Positions 1 through 5,228 of a stretch of 6,586 bases of DNA are shown here, in pieces. This DNA is from DASCNA01 sp036011305 (lineage in GTDB: Bacteria; Verrucomicrobiota; Lentisphaeria; Victivallales; GWF2-38-69): NCBI GenBank assembly GCA_036011305.1, contig DASCNA010000138.1:1-6586 (forward strand), in the 5' to 3' direction. A program made the translations under genes and the position numbers. The first letter of the stretch is position 1. Every line of letters starts with the position of its first letter. The notes beneath the pieces were generated by a model. It searched no databases, had not been told where the DNA came from, and saw only the letters and a program-made list of their open reading frames with translations.

Positions 1-296
1 TTGCTGAATGTGGTTATTTTCTTATGAAAAAATATTGGGGGAAAGGAATTGTAGTCGAAGCAATAATAAAAATTCTTGAATTTGCATTTGAAGAATTGAA
101 CCTTCATAAGATGACAGCATCCTGCGATAAAGAAAATAAAGCATCGGAAAAAGTAATGCAGAAGTGTGGTTTTTTAAAAGAAGGTGAATTAAGAAAAGAA
201 AAATTCCATCACAATAAATGGTGTGATAGATTACTTTATGGTATTCTAAAAGAAGAATGGAAAAATCAAAAACTGATAACAAATCACTGCACATAA
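1..296 (+). CDS. GNAT family N-acetyltransferase (RimJ/RimL-like), 5' end outside window
   Basis: This is the C-terminal part of an acetyl-CoA-dependent N-acetyltransferase. The frame is open from base 3, and the residues before the ATG at 24 (AECGYFL) are the usual strand leading into GNAT motif A. The ATG at 24 is therefore internal and the gene starts upstream of the window. Motif A is seen as KYWGKGI followed by a VEAI helix, with K in place of the first R/Q of the R/Q-x-x-G-x-G/A signature. Later come the NKASEKVMQKCGF helix-turn typical of the Acetyltransf_3 group (ribosomal-protein and amino-group acetylases) and a C-terminal RLLYGILKEEW strand. The substrate cannot be told. The stop TAA (294-296) lies inside the following attC, so the last residues (TNHCT) are encoded by the recombination site. 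Confidence 0.9.
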   Translation, partial: AECGYFLMKKYWGKGIVVEAIIKILEFAFEELNLHKMTASCDKENKASEKVMQKCGFLKEGELRKEKFHHNKWCDRLLYGILKEEWKNQKLITNHCT

Positions 297-345
297 CAGC
301 TATTTCGCTCCGCTTCATAGCTGTATGTGAGTTAAAACGTTAAAG
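274..345 (+). other. attC site 1
   Basis: The R'' box TGATAAC is at 274-280 and the R' core GTTAAAG at 339-345. The left arm CACTGCACATAACAGCTAT pairs with the right arm ATAGCTGTATGTGAG except for two extra bases on the left, a G before CACATA and an A after it. The loop contains TTCGCTCCGCTTC. The crossover is expected between 339 and 340. The site closes the first cassette and contains its stop codon. Confidence 0.92.
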
Positions 346-359
346 ATATAAAATATACT

Positions 360-364
360 GGGGG
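360..364 (+). promoter_or_regulatory. Ribosome binding site supporting the GTG start at 372
   Basis: GGGGG lies 7 bases upstream of the GTG at 372. The ATG at 381 has its purine run (GGGGAGA) almost touching it, which is too close, so GTG 372 is preferred. Confidence 0.5.
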
Positions 365-371
365 TAAAAAA

Positions 372-1082
372 GTGGGGAGAATGAACTGTATAGAATTTGA
401 AAAATCAAAAAATGATTTTGAATCGTTTGAGGGAGAGTCAAATACGATCAAAATGATTATTAAATCTTTATTGGGATTTGATATGATATTATCTGCATAT
501 ATTCCAATTATATTATTTTCAGTATTAAACTCAAATTACGATATTACGGTAGCTTATATTGCAACTTTCTTCTGGGGATTATTCTGTCAATTATACTTTC
601 ATTATGTAAAGAAAATATTTGACCCTATTTCAATGATATTTTTAGTCTATTCAATATGTAAGTTAGCCATGCTGTGGTTTATATCAGTTAAGGTATTACT
701 GACCTATTCCACCATTTTTGAGTGTAGTATTTATTGTATCATTATCATAACATTGAATTTACTGGATAAACCCATATGGCAACTATTCGCAGAAAAAGCA
801 GATCCAAAACTTCTTGAATGGAAATTCAGAGAAAGCTACTTATACAAAAAAATCTGGAAAGAGGTATCAAATATTTGGCTATTATCTTTTGTAATAAAAG
901 CAGTTATCATTTATCTTTCAATGAAGTTCCTAACTTCAAATGAGTTAGGAAATGTTTATATTATTATGGGAACACCATTTGCTATATTTATTATTTGTAT
1001 TGGTATATGGTATCCTAAACATAGATGGATCAAAATATTCTATAAAAAGAAAAAGGAAACTTTAACCAAGCACTGCACATAA
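372..1082 (+). CDS. Multi-pass membrane protein, possibly VC0807/septation-protein-A-like
   Basis: This is a 236-residue inner-membrane protein with about six hydrophobic helices, near residues 32-53, 58-79, 86-107, 110-130, 166-185 and 194-213. The first ~30 residues are polar and the tail after the last helix is strongly basic (IKIFYKKKKE). A 35-residue polar loop separates helices 4 and 5. The order of segments, with DPIS after helix 2, LDKPIWQLFAEK after helix 4 and YKKIWKEVSNIW before helix 5, resembles the poorly characterised VC0807-like / intracellular septation protein A-like group. I make that link from memory and hold it loosely. The start is GTG 372 because of its spacing to GGGGG; ATG 381 is the alternative. 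The stop falls inside attC site 2, giving the C-terminus LTKHCT. No substrate or partner can be inferred from neighbours. Confidence 0.85.
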   Translation: MGRMNCIEFEKSKNDFESFEGESNTIKMIIKSLLGFDMILSAYIPIILFSVLNSNYDITVAYIATFFWGLFCQLYFHYVKKIFDPISMIFLVYSICKLAMLWFISVKVLLTYSTIFECSIYCIIIITLNLLDKPIWQLFAEKADPKLLEWKFRESYLYKKIWKEVSNIWLLSFVIKAVIIYLSMKFLTSNELGNVYIIMGTPFAIFIICIGIWYPKHRWIKIFYKKKKETLTKHCT

Positions 1083-1131
1083 CAGCTATTTCGCTCCGCT
1101 TCATACCTGGATGTGAGCTAAAACGTTAAAT
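1060..1131 (+). other. attC site 2 (imperfect stem)
   Basis: R'' is CTTTAAC at 1060-1066 and the core GTTAAAT is at 1125-1131. The left arm is the same as in attC 1, but the right arm reads ATACCTGGATGTGAG, so two stem positions no longer pair. The loop again holds TTCGCTCCGCTTC. The stop of the membrane-protein gene (1080-1082) lies inside the site. Confidence 0.88.
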
Positions 1132-1140
1132 GAACTAAGA

Positions 1141-1689
1141 ATGAAATATAAACATATACATATATTAGGAGCATCAGGCTCTGGAGTAACAACTCTTGGG
1201 AAAGCAATAGAAAAAGAATTTATAATAGCCAATATAGATACAGATGATTATTTTTGGATGCCAACTGATCCACCTTATACGACGATAAGAAGTGAAGATG
1301 AAAGACTTAAATTGCTTAATATAGATATGAACCAAAATAAAAATTGGGTTCTAGCAGGTTCTTTGTGTGGTTGGGGTGATTCTCTAATTCCTTTATTTGA
1401 TTTGGTGATATTTCTTTATATTCCTAAAGAAATTAGAATGCAGAGAATAAAAGAAAGAGAGATTACTAGATTTGGTGAAACTGCACTACTCCCTAAAGGA
1501 AATTTATATAAGCAGCATTGCGAATTTATTGAATGGGCTGCAAATTATGATACTGGAGGGCTTGAAACACGAAGTAAATTGCTCCATGAAAAATGGATTA
1601 AGGAACAAATTATATGTCCTGTTATTAGATATGAAGGCAATATTGAAATAAATAAAATAATAGAAGATTTAACCAAACGTTGCAGTTAA
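1141..1689 (+). CDS. P-loop NTPase, adenylate/shikimate-kinase-like (AAA family annotation)
   Basis: This 182-residue soluble protein has a nucleotide-kinase layout: strand 1 and P-loop HILGASGSGVTT (residues 7-18), an acidic segment IDTDDYFW (32-39) where nucleoside kinases place a catalytic or base-binding Asp, a strand DLVIFLYIP near 88-96, and an arginine-rich LID-like stretch around residues 100-112 (MQRIKEREITRFG). The P-loop has Val where Walker A normally has Lys. Related proteins I recall from Firmicutes read GASGSGTTTLG and also lack this lysine, so it is probably a family trait and not decay. The likely role is ATP binding and phosphotransfer to an unknown small substrate. ATG 1141 is 16 bases after the crossover and has no clear Shine-Dalgarno. 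A three-codon ORF (1130-1138) ends 2 bases before it. The stop lies in attC 3, giving the tail LTKRCS. Confidence 0.85.
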   Translation: MKYKHIHILGASGSGVTTLGKAIEKEFIIANIDTDDYFWMPTDPPYTTIRSEDERLKLLNIDMNQNKNWVLAGSLCGWGDSLIPLFDLVIFLYIPKEIRMQRIKEREITRFGETALLPKGNLYKQHCEFIEWAANYDTGGLETRSKLLHEKWIKEQIICPVIRYEGNIEINKIIEDLTKRCS

Positions 1690-1724
1690 CTCGCTACGCT
1701 CGCAACTGAACTCGAACGTTATGA
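1667..1724 (+). other. attC site 3 (short)
   Basis: R'' is ATTTAAC at 1667-1673 and the core GTTATGA is at 1718-1724. The arms pair through TTGCAGTT on the left and AACTGAA on the right, with one extra G on the left and the usual A after CAGTTA. The inner part (TCGCTACGCTCGC) is shorter than in the other sites, making this the shortest attC in the window. The crossover is after 1718. The site carries the stop of the P-loop gene. Confidence 0.82.
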
Positions 1725-1735
1725 GAACAATATAA

Positions 1736-2284
1736 ATGAAAAAAATAAAGTCAAAATTACAAAATTTGAAAAATGGAAAAGAGATTCTTATTCGTGAAGC
1801 CAAAGAAGAAGATGCGAATGAAATACTAAATTATATTGAAACAATAAGCAGAGAGTCAGATTTCCTTACTTTTGGTCCGGGAGAATTCGGAATATCAGAA
1901 ATAGAAGAAAAAGAGTTTTTGAATAATTGTGCTGAATCAGAGAACCTTCTATATTTAGTAGGCGTAATCAATGATAAAATAGTTAGCTCATTATCATTTT
2001 CTGCAGGCAGTCGCCCTCGCATTCGGCATGTTGGTGAATTTGGTGTTTCAGTTAGAAAAGAATATTGGAATTTGGGAATAGGCACATTAATGCTTGATAT
2101 GTTAATTGATTGGATAAAAGCTAACCAAATAATAAATAAAATTAATTTGAGTGTAAGAACCGATAATAATCATGCAATTGCTCTATATAAAAATAAAGGA
2201 TTTATCATTGAAGGAACTATGAGTAACGATGTCTTTATAAATGGAACGTATTTTGATAACCATTGCATGGGACTAACATTATAA
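1736..2284 (+). CDS. GNAT family N-acetyltransferase
   Basis: This full-length 182-residue GNAT protein is predicted to transfer an acetyl group from acetyl-CoA to an unknown amine. It opens with a basic 15-residue leader and then the usual ILIREAKEEDANEI entry strand-helix. A substrate-side segment with FGPGEFGIS follows at about residues 45-53. Motif A is GVSVRKEYWNLGIGT at residues 103-117, with the pyrophosphate-binding loop W-N-L-G-I-G. Motif B is seen in RTDNNHAIALYKNKGF, and the C-terminus CMGLTL is typical of the family. It resembles the generic Bacillus-type GNATs. ATG 1736 directly abuts the TAA of a four-codon ORF (ATG 1721, TAA 1733-1735) that begins at the recombination core. No good Shine-Dalgarno is visible. 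The stop falls 12 bases before attC 4, unlike several neighbours. Confidence 0.92.
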   Translation: MKKIKSKLQNLKNGKEILIREAKEEDANEILNYIETISRESDFLTFGPGEFGISEIEEKEFLNNCAESENLLYLVGVINDKIVSSLSFSAGSRPRIRHVGEFGVSVRKEYWNLGIGTLMLDMLIDWIKANQIINKINLSVRTDNNHAIALYKNKGFIIEGTMSNDVFINGTYFDNHCMGLTL

Positions 2285-2296
2285 ATAATAAAAAAC

Positions 2297-2368
2297 TCAT
2301 AACCAAGCACTGCACTTAACAGCTATTTCGCTCCGCTTCATAGCTGTATGTGAGTTAAAACGTTATAG
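2297..2368 (+). other. attC site 4
   Basis: R'' is TCATAAC at 2297-2303 and the core GTTATAG is at 2362-2368. It is nearly identical to attC 1 (same loop and right arm), but the left arm reads GCACTTAACAGC, which leaves one T:T mismatch. The extra G and A on the left arm are kept. The crossover is after 2362. Confidence 0.92.
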
Positions 2369-2383
2369 AAAAAATTTGATCAC

Positions 2384-2884
2384 ATGATAATAAGAGAATT
2401 TGAAGACAAAGATGTTATTGAAGTAGCAAAGCTAGCAAGAAAAACATTTAAATATTTTGCAGGAAGTGACTACTTTGATAAAAATAGCCTCGCTGATAAA
2501 GAAGGAATACAGGGGACTTTAGATTTTTTTGATACTGAAAAAAAATCAGCAAAAGAACTTATTGATTGTTTCAGAAGTAAAAGTATTTTTTTTGTTGCAG
2601 AAAATGATAGTAAAATCATTGGCATGATTAGAGGAACAAAACAAAATATCTCCAGTCTATATGTTGATAAAGATGAACATATGAAAGGCATTGGAGCTAA
2701 ACTTCTTCAGAAATATGAAGAAAAAGCAATTAAACAGGGGTCAGTTTTATTAACACTTGAATCAAGCATTTTTGCCATGCCATTTTACCAGAAAATGGGT
2801 TTCAAAAAAATGACAGGAATAGTAAACTCTAATGGTATGAAAGCCTATTTGATGGAAAAAACATTACAAAATGGGAACCTATAA
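2384..2884 (+). CDS. GNAT family N-acetyltransferase
   Basis: This 166-residue acetyltransferase starts immediately with the family's entry motif (MIIREFEDKDVIEVAKLARKTF), which supports ATG 2384, although no Shine-Dalgarno is evident. A strand FFVAENDSKIIGMIRG is followed by motif A, I89 to L106, with YVDKDEHMKGIGAKLL carrying the G-x-G loop (K101-G-I-G104). Motif B is SSIFAMPFYQKMGF, including the Tyr often used as general acid in GNATs. The substrate is unknown. The segment between residues 35 and 60 (a Phe/Asp/Lys-rich helix) varies widely in the superfamily and gives no hint. The TAA stop is part of the R'' box of attC 5, so gene and recombination site overlap by 6 bases. Confidence 0.92.
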   Translation: MIIREFEDKDVIEVAKLARKTFKYFAGSDYFDKNSLADKEGIQGTLDFFDTEKKSAKELIDCFRSKSIFFVAENDSKIIGMIRGTKQNISSLYVDKDEHMKGIGAKLLQKYEEKAIKQGSVLLTLESSIFAMPFYQKMGFKKMTGIVNSNGMKAYLMEKTLQNGNL

Positions 2885-2951
2885 CAAAATCTATTCACTT
2901 AATTTTTTATTCGCTGGGGCTCATAAAAAATAAGTGATTTCCACGTTATGA
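2879..2951 (+). other. attC site 5
   Basis: R'' is CTATAAC at 2879-2885 and the core GTTATGA is at 2945-2951. The left arm TTCACTTAATTTTTTAT pairs with ATAAAAAATAAGTGA, apart from one extra T and one extra A on the left. The loop TCGCTGGGGCTC differs from the CGCTCCGCT loops elsewhere. The crossover is after 2945. Confidence 0.9.
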
Positions 2952-2959
2952 ATAAAAAT

Positions 2960-2966
2960 GGGGAAA
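2960..2966 (+). promoter_or_regulatory. Ribosome binding site for the DUF952-like gene
   Basis: GGGGAAA is placed about 7 bases before ATG 2971 and decides between this start and the in-frame or overlapping ATGs nearby. Confidence 0.5.
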
Positions 2967-2970
2967 TAAA

Positions 2971-3369
2971 ATGGAACATGATGAACCAGAAATAAAATTA
3001 GAAGAAGTTCCAGAAAAATTATATCATATAGTACCCATAAAAAAATTTCAGAATTATACTGATATTGATGGTAATTACGATTCAAGAAATAGAAATGATT
3101 TTGGTGGAAATGTCCCATTCATACATACAGCTCCAAGCATAGAGCAAATTAACAAGCATCTATCCTATTTTCATCATTTAAGTGATAAACGGTTCTATCT
3201 TCTTGAAATAAAGGCTTCAGATTTAAAAGATATGAAAGTAACTTACAATATGGTTGAAGATAGAATTTATCATCATTTATGGGATGCATTGAATAAAAAT
3301 TGTTACAAAGTATTTTTAGCAGAGAAAGACGAAAACAAAAAATTAAGAATAATAGATAAAATTTCATAA
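2971..3369 (+). CDS. DUF952-like protein
   Basis: This 132-residue soluble protein has no signal or membrane segment. Its pattern matches what I recall of DUF952: an opening KLYHIVP strand (residues 16-22), the FIHTAPSIEQI block (50-60) where family members read FIH.s...Q, a FYLLEIKASDL strand (75-85), and a late YHHLW segment (100-104) with paired histidines. The family's catalytic function is not established. I recall a structural link to the ADP-ribosyltransferase fold but cannot check it. The N-terminal 15 residues are acidic and may be a cassette-specific extension. A tiny ORF (ATG 2958, TAA 2967-2969) ends 1 base before the start, and a longer 15-codon ORF from 2948 overlaps it. The TAA stop is inside the R'' box of attC 6. 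Confidence 0.75.
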   Translation: MEHDEPEIKLEEVPEKLYHIVPIKKFQNYTDIDGNYDSRNRNDFGGNVPFIHTAPSIEQINKHLSYFHHLSDKRFYLLEIKASDLKDMKVTYNMVEDRIYHHLWDALNKNCYKVFLAEKDENKKLRIIDKIS

Positions 3370-3435
3370 CTAACCACTTCAGCTAACTGGCTTTTCGCTC
3401 CGCTCAAATCCAGTAGCTGAGTTTAAACGTTAAAT
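3364..3435 (+). other. attC site 6
   Basis: R'' is TCATAAC at 3364-3370 and the core GTTAAAT is at 3429-3435. The left arm ACTTCAGCTAACTGG pairs with CCAGTAGCTGAGT, with one extra T and one extra A on the left. The loop contains TTTTCGCTCCGCTCAAA. The crossover is after 3429. Confidence 0.92.
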
Positions 3436-3447
3436 GGAACTAATAAT

Positions 3448-4089
3448 ATGTTATATGATAACAAGATTCGATTAGTTGGCGCAGCTTTACCTAGAACAGG
3501 TACAGTATCTATAAAAACAGCTTTAAAAATCATTGGCTTTGGTAATTGCTATAAAATGGAGGAGCTTTTTCAAAAACCAAAAGATTTGCCATATTGGTTA
3601 TCTGTATTTGAAGGAAATGATATTCCCTTTTCTCAACTCCTCAATAATTACGATGCAATTCTAGATTTACCAGGATGCTTAGTTATTGATAAACTTATAA
3701 ATTACTACCCTAATGCTAAAGTTATTCTTACAATAAGAAATCCAGAAGAATGGTATAATAGCATAATAAATACAATATATCCTACAGTTTATATGCCTGT
3801 ACATAATAATATCCCAATTTTTGAATTTATTAGAAAATACTTTTTTGATGAATTTCTCAAAAATAGTATAAAAGATAAAGATAAAGTCATTAAAGTATGC
3901 GAAGATTATTATAATAAAGTAAGAGATATTGTTCCAAGAAAAAATTTATTGGAATATAACGTAACTGAAGGTTGGAAACCATTATGTGAATTCCTTGGTT
4001 ATGATATACCACAGGAAGTTTTTCCTTATAAAAATACAAAAAAAGATTTTAATAGACAAACAGGAAATCATAAAACATTTAACCAATAG
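3448..4089 (+). CDS. Sulfotransferase family protein (Sulfotransfer_4-like)
   Basis: This 213-residue cytosolic protein has the two PAPS-binding signatures of sulfotransferases. The 5'-phosphosulfate loop is GAALPRTGTVSIKTAL at residues 11-26, with P15, R16, T17, G18 and T19 in the expected order. The 3'-phosphate-binding strand-helix is AKVILTIRNPEEWYNSI, with R97 and S105 as the conserved pair. Between them ILDLPGCLVIDKL matches the acceptor-side segment of the short Sulfotransfer_4 group, whose acceptors are mostly unknown. The length is normal for that group, so the gene looks complete. It probably moves a sulfuryl group from PAPS to a small molecule or glycan. ATG 3448 has only a weak GGA 5' element. 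An overlapping 13-codon ORF starts at 3434 on the core site. The TAG stop lies inside attC 7. Confidence 0.85.
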   Translation: MLYDNKIRLVGAALPRTGTVSIKTALKIIGFGNCYKMEELFQKPKDLPYWLSVFEGNDIPFSQLLNNYDAILDLPGCLVIDKLINYYPNAKVILTIRNPEEWYNSIINTIYPTVYMPVHNNIPIFEFIRKYFFDEFLKNSIKDKDKVIKVCEDYYNKVRDIVPRKNLLEYNVTEGWKPLCEFLGYDIPQEVFPYKNTKKDFNRQTGNHKTFNQ

Positions 4090-4147
4090 ATGCTCTTAAT
4101 ATTTTCTTGCTCCGCTGCGAAAATATAAGAGATCATTAACGTTAAGA
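4077..4147 (+). other. attC site 7
   Basis: R'' is ATTTAAC at 4077-4083 and the core GTTAAGA is at 4141-4147. The left arm GATGCTCTTAATATTTTC pairs with GAAAATATAAGAGATC, apart from an extra G and an extra A on the left. The loop is TTGCTCCGCTGC. It is a close sister of attC 10, with a compensated stem change. The crossover is after 4141. Confidence 0.93.
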
Positions 4148-4154
4148 GGATAAA

Positions 4155-4163
4155 AGAGAGAGA
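4155..4163 (+). promoter_or_regulatory. Purine-rich ribosome binding region of the cupin gene
   Basis: AGAGAGAGA is 9 bases before ATG 4173. It is a moderate match only. Confidence 0.35.
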
Positions 4164-4172
4164 TAAACAACC

Positions 4173-4538
4173 ATGGATAATTCAAAGATAAACATAAAAG
4201 AAAAATTTGAAAAATTCAATGACTTCTGGTCTCCAAGAATAATCGCTCAAATGAATGACTACCATTTCAAAGTTGCAAAATTTAATGGTGAATTTGTTTG
4301 GCATAAGCATGATGAAACAGATGAAGTATTTATTGTCATTGACGGAAAAATGACAATAAAATTAAGAAATGAAACAATTTTACTAGAAACAGGAGAAATG
4401 TTTGTTGTTCCAAAAGGAATCGAACATAAACCAACTACAGAAAATGAATGCAAAGTATTACTTATTGAACCGAAGGGAACTGTAAATACAGGAGATTCAG
4501 AAAATGAATTGACCAAAGCTGAATTAAACTGGATATAA
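4173..4538 (+). CDS. Single-domain cupin protein
   Basis: This 121-residue protein is a single beta-barrel cupin with both classic motifs intact. Motif 1 has G39, H44, H46, E51 and G58 at the standard spacing (H-x-H-x4-E-x6-G). Motif 2 has G74, P80, G82 and H85 (G-x5-P-x-G-x2-H). H44, H46, E51 and H85 would bind one metal ion, so it is likely a metal-dependent enzyme or small-ligand binder. The reaction cannot be told, since cupins include isomerases, dioxygenases and sugar-binding proteins. There is no DNA-binding domain, so it is not a cupin regulator. The N-terminal 30 residues (EKFEKFNDFWSPRII) are usual for the small stand-alone type. The stop TAA is 14 bases before attC 8, leaving an AT-rich tail. 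Confidence 0.92.
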   Translation: MDNSKINIKEKFEKFNDFWSPRIIAQMNDYHFKVAKFNGEFVWHKHDETDEVFIVIDGKMTIKLRNETILLETGEMFVVPKGIEHKPTTENECKVLLIEPKGTVNTGDSENELTKAELNWI

Positions 4539-4551
4539 ATAAAAGAAAAAA

Positions 4552-4624
4552 TCTTAACCAATTGGTGCAGCTAATCTGGAGTTCACTGGGGCTCACTCAA
4601 GATAGCTGACCATAATTGTTATAA
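4552..4624 (+). other. attC site 8
   Basis: R'' is TCTTAAC at 4552-4558 and the core GTTATAA is at 4618-4624. The left arm GGTGCAGCTAATCTGGAGT pairs with ACTCAAGATAGCTGACC, with one extra G and one extra A on the left and one mismatch. The loop TCACTGGGGCTC is like that of attC 5. The core is preceded by AATT where most sites have AAAC or similar. Confidence 0.9.
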
Positions 4625-4627
4625 GAC

Positions 4628-5047
4628 ATGACCATGAAATACAAAACAAGAAAAGCATCTAACTTAAAGTGGCTAGATACATTTTATAAAAACTGTGGAT
4701 ATGGTGGTAAATTTACTCCATCCGATATTGTTGTATATGCAGTAGATAATGAAACTCCAATCGGAGTTGGGCGTTTATCGCTAGAAAATGAAGTATTTAT
4801 TCTTCGTGGGATGCAAATCCTTCAGAAATATCAAGGAAAAGGTATCGGAACAACTCTATTAAATAAACTGATCGAGGCACTTCCTGATAGAGAATGTTTT
4901 TGTTTACCCTATACACATTTACTTGATTTCTATCGAAAAGTAGGATTTAGAAAGTGTAATATCAATGAAGTTCCTAGATTTCTAAAAACACGATTGCAAT
5001 CATATCGAGCAAATAAAATCGATGTTCAGTTGTTAGTTCTCCGATGA
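4628..5047 (+). CDS. Short GNAT family N-acetyltransferase
   Basis: This 139-residue acetyltransferase is near the lower size limit for a complete GNAT. Residues 33-50 (IVVYAVDNETPIGVGRL) are the central strands. Motif A runs from R60 to L77, with R60-G-M then YQGKGIGT, giving Q69-G-K-G72 in the acetyl-CoA loop. The later PYTHLLDFYRKVGFRKC block holds the family's Tyr (here in FYRK) and is typical of a subtype whose members also carry an LRGM segment and end in VPRFLKTRLQSYR. The substrate is unknown. Two in-frame ATGs exist (4628 and 4634), and 4628 is taken as the longer; it lies only 9 bases after the crossover and lacks a strong Shine-Dalgarno. The stop is 35 bases before the long attC 9. 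Confidence 0.9.
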   Translation: MTMKYKTRKASNLKWLDTFYKNCGYGGKFTPSDIVVYAVDNETPIGVGRLSLENEVFILRGMQILQKYQGKGIGTTLLNKLIEALPDRECFCLPYTHLLDFYRKVGFRKCNINEVPRFLKTRLQSYRANKIDVQLLVLR

Positions 5048-5082
5048 AGCATCAAACCGCTTAAAGTGATAAATAGAAAAAC

Positions 5083-5209
5083 TTATAACTTGTCGATCCA
5101 TGCAACAGGCAAAGATCACGGGCGAAAATAAAATAAAAACAGGATAGAAATGTTTCAGACAAAGACAGTATCAACTACCCTTTGCCTGTACATGATCTAA
5201 ACGTTATAC
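5083..5209 (+). other. attC site 9 (long terminal structure)
   Basis: R'' is TTATAAC at 5083-5089 and the core GTTATAC is at 5203-5209. The left arm GATCCATGCAACAGGCAAAG pairs with CTTTGCCTGTACATGATC, with one extra C, one extra A and one C/T difference. A perfect 9-bp inner stem (5106-5114 with 5180-5188) closes a 65-base A-rich loop, so the site is 127 bp. It shares the arm layout of the short sites but none of their loop sequences. Confidence 0.85.
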
Positions 5210-5217
5210 ATGAAAAC

Positions 5218-5222
5218 GGGAT
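5218..5222 (+). promoter_or_regulatory. Ribosome binding site of the methyltransferase gene
   Basis: GGGAT is 6 bases before ATG 5229, within a short ORF (5210-5224) that starts at the core site. Confidence 0.4.
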
Positions 5223-5228
5223 AAAATA

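Noticed and set aside
22..318. Reverse-strand ORFs opposite the cassette genes (for example 22-318, 4259-4561, 3149-3367)
   Set aside because: They mirror well-supported genes on the plus strand, show no recognisable domain, and have composition typical of the complement of AT-rich coding DNA.
347..356. TATAAAATAT as a -10 box in front of the membrane-protein gene
   Set aside because: No -35 box at proper distance; the leader is AT-rich by composition.
1736..2884. Two GNAT genes as a toxin-antitoxin pair
   Set aside because: Neither has an accompanying DNA-binding antitoxin gene, and an attC separates them.
2886..2941. Hairpin with T-rich arm, possible rho-independent terminator
   Set aside because: The hairpin has the fixed two extra bases and ends in a GTT core like the other nine sites; the T run is inside the stem, not after it. 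It is attC 5.
4509..4539. TTGACC and TATAAA as a promoter for the short GNAT gene
   Set aside because: The spacer is 19 bases, both boxes lie in or at the end of the cupin gene, and such matches are common in DNA this AT-rich.
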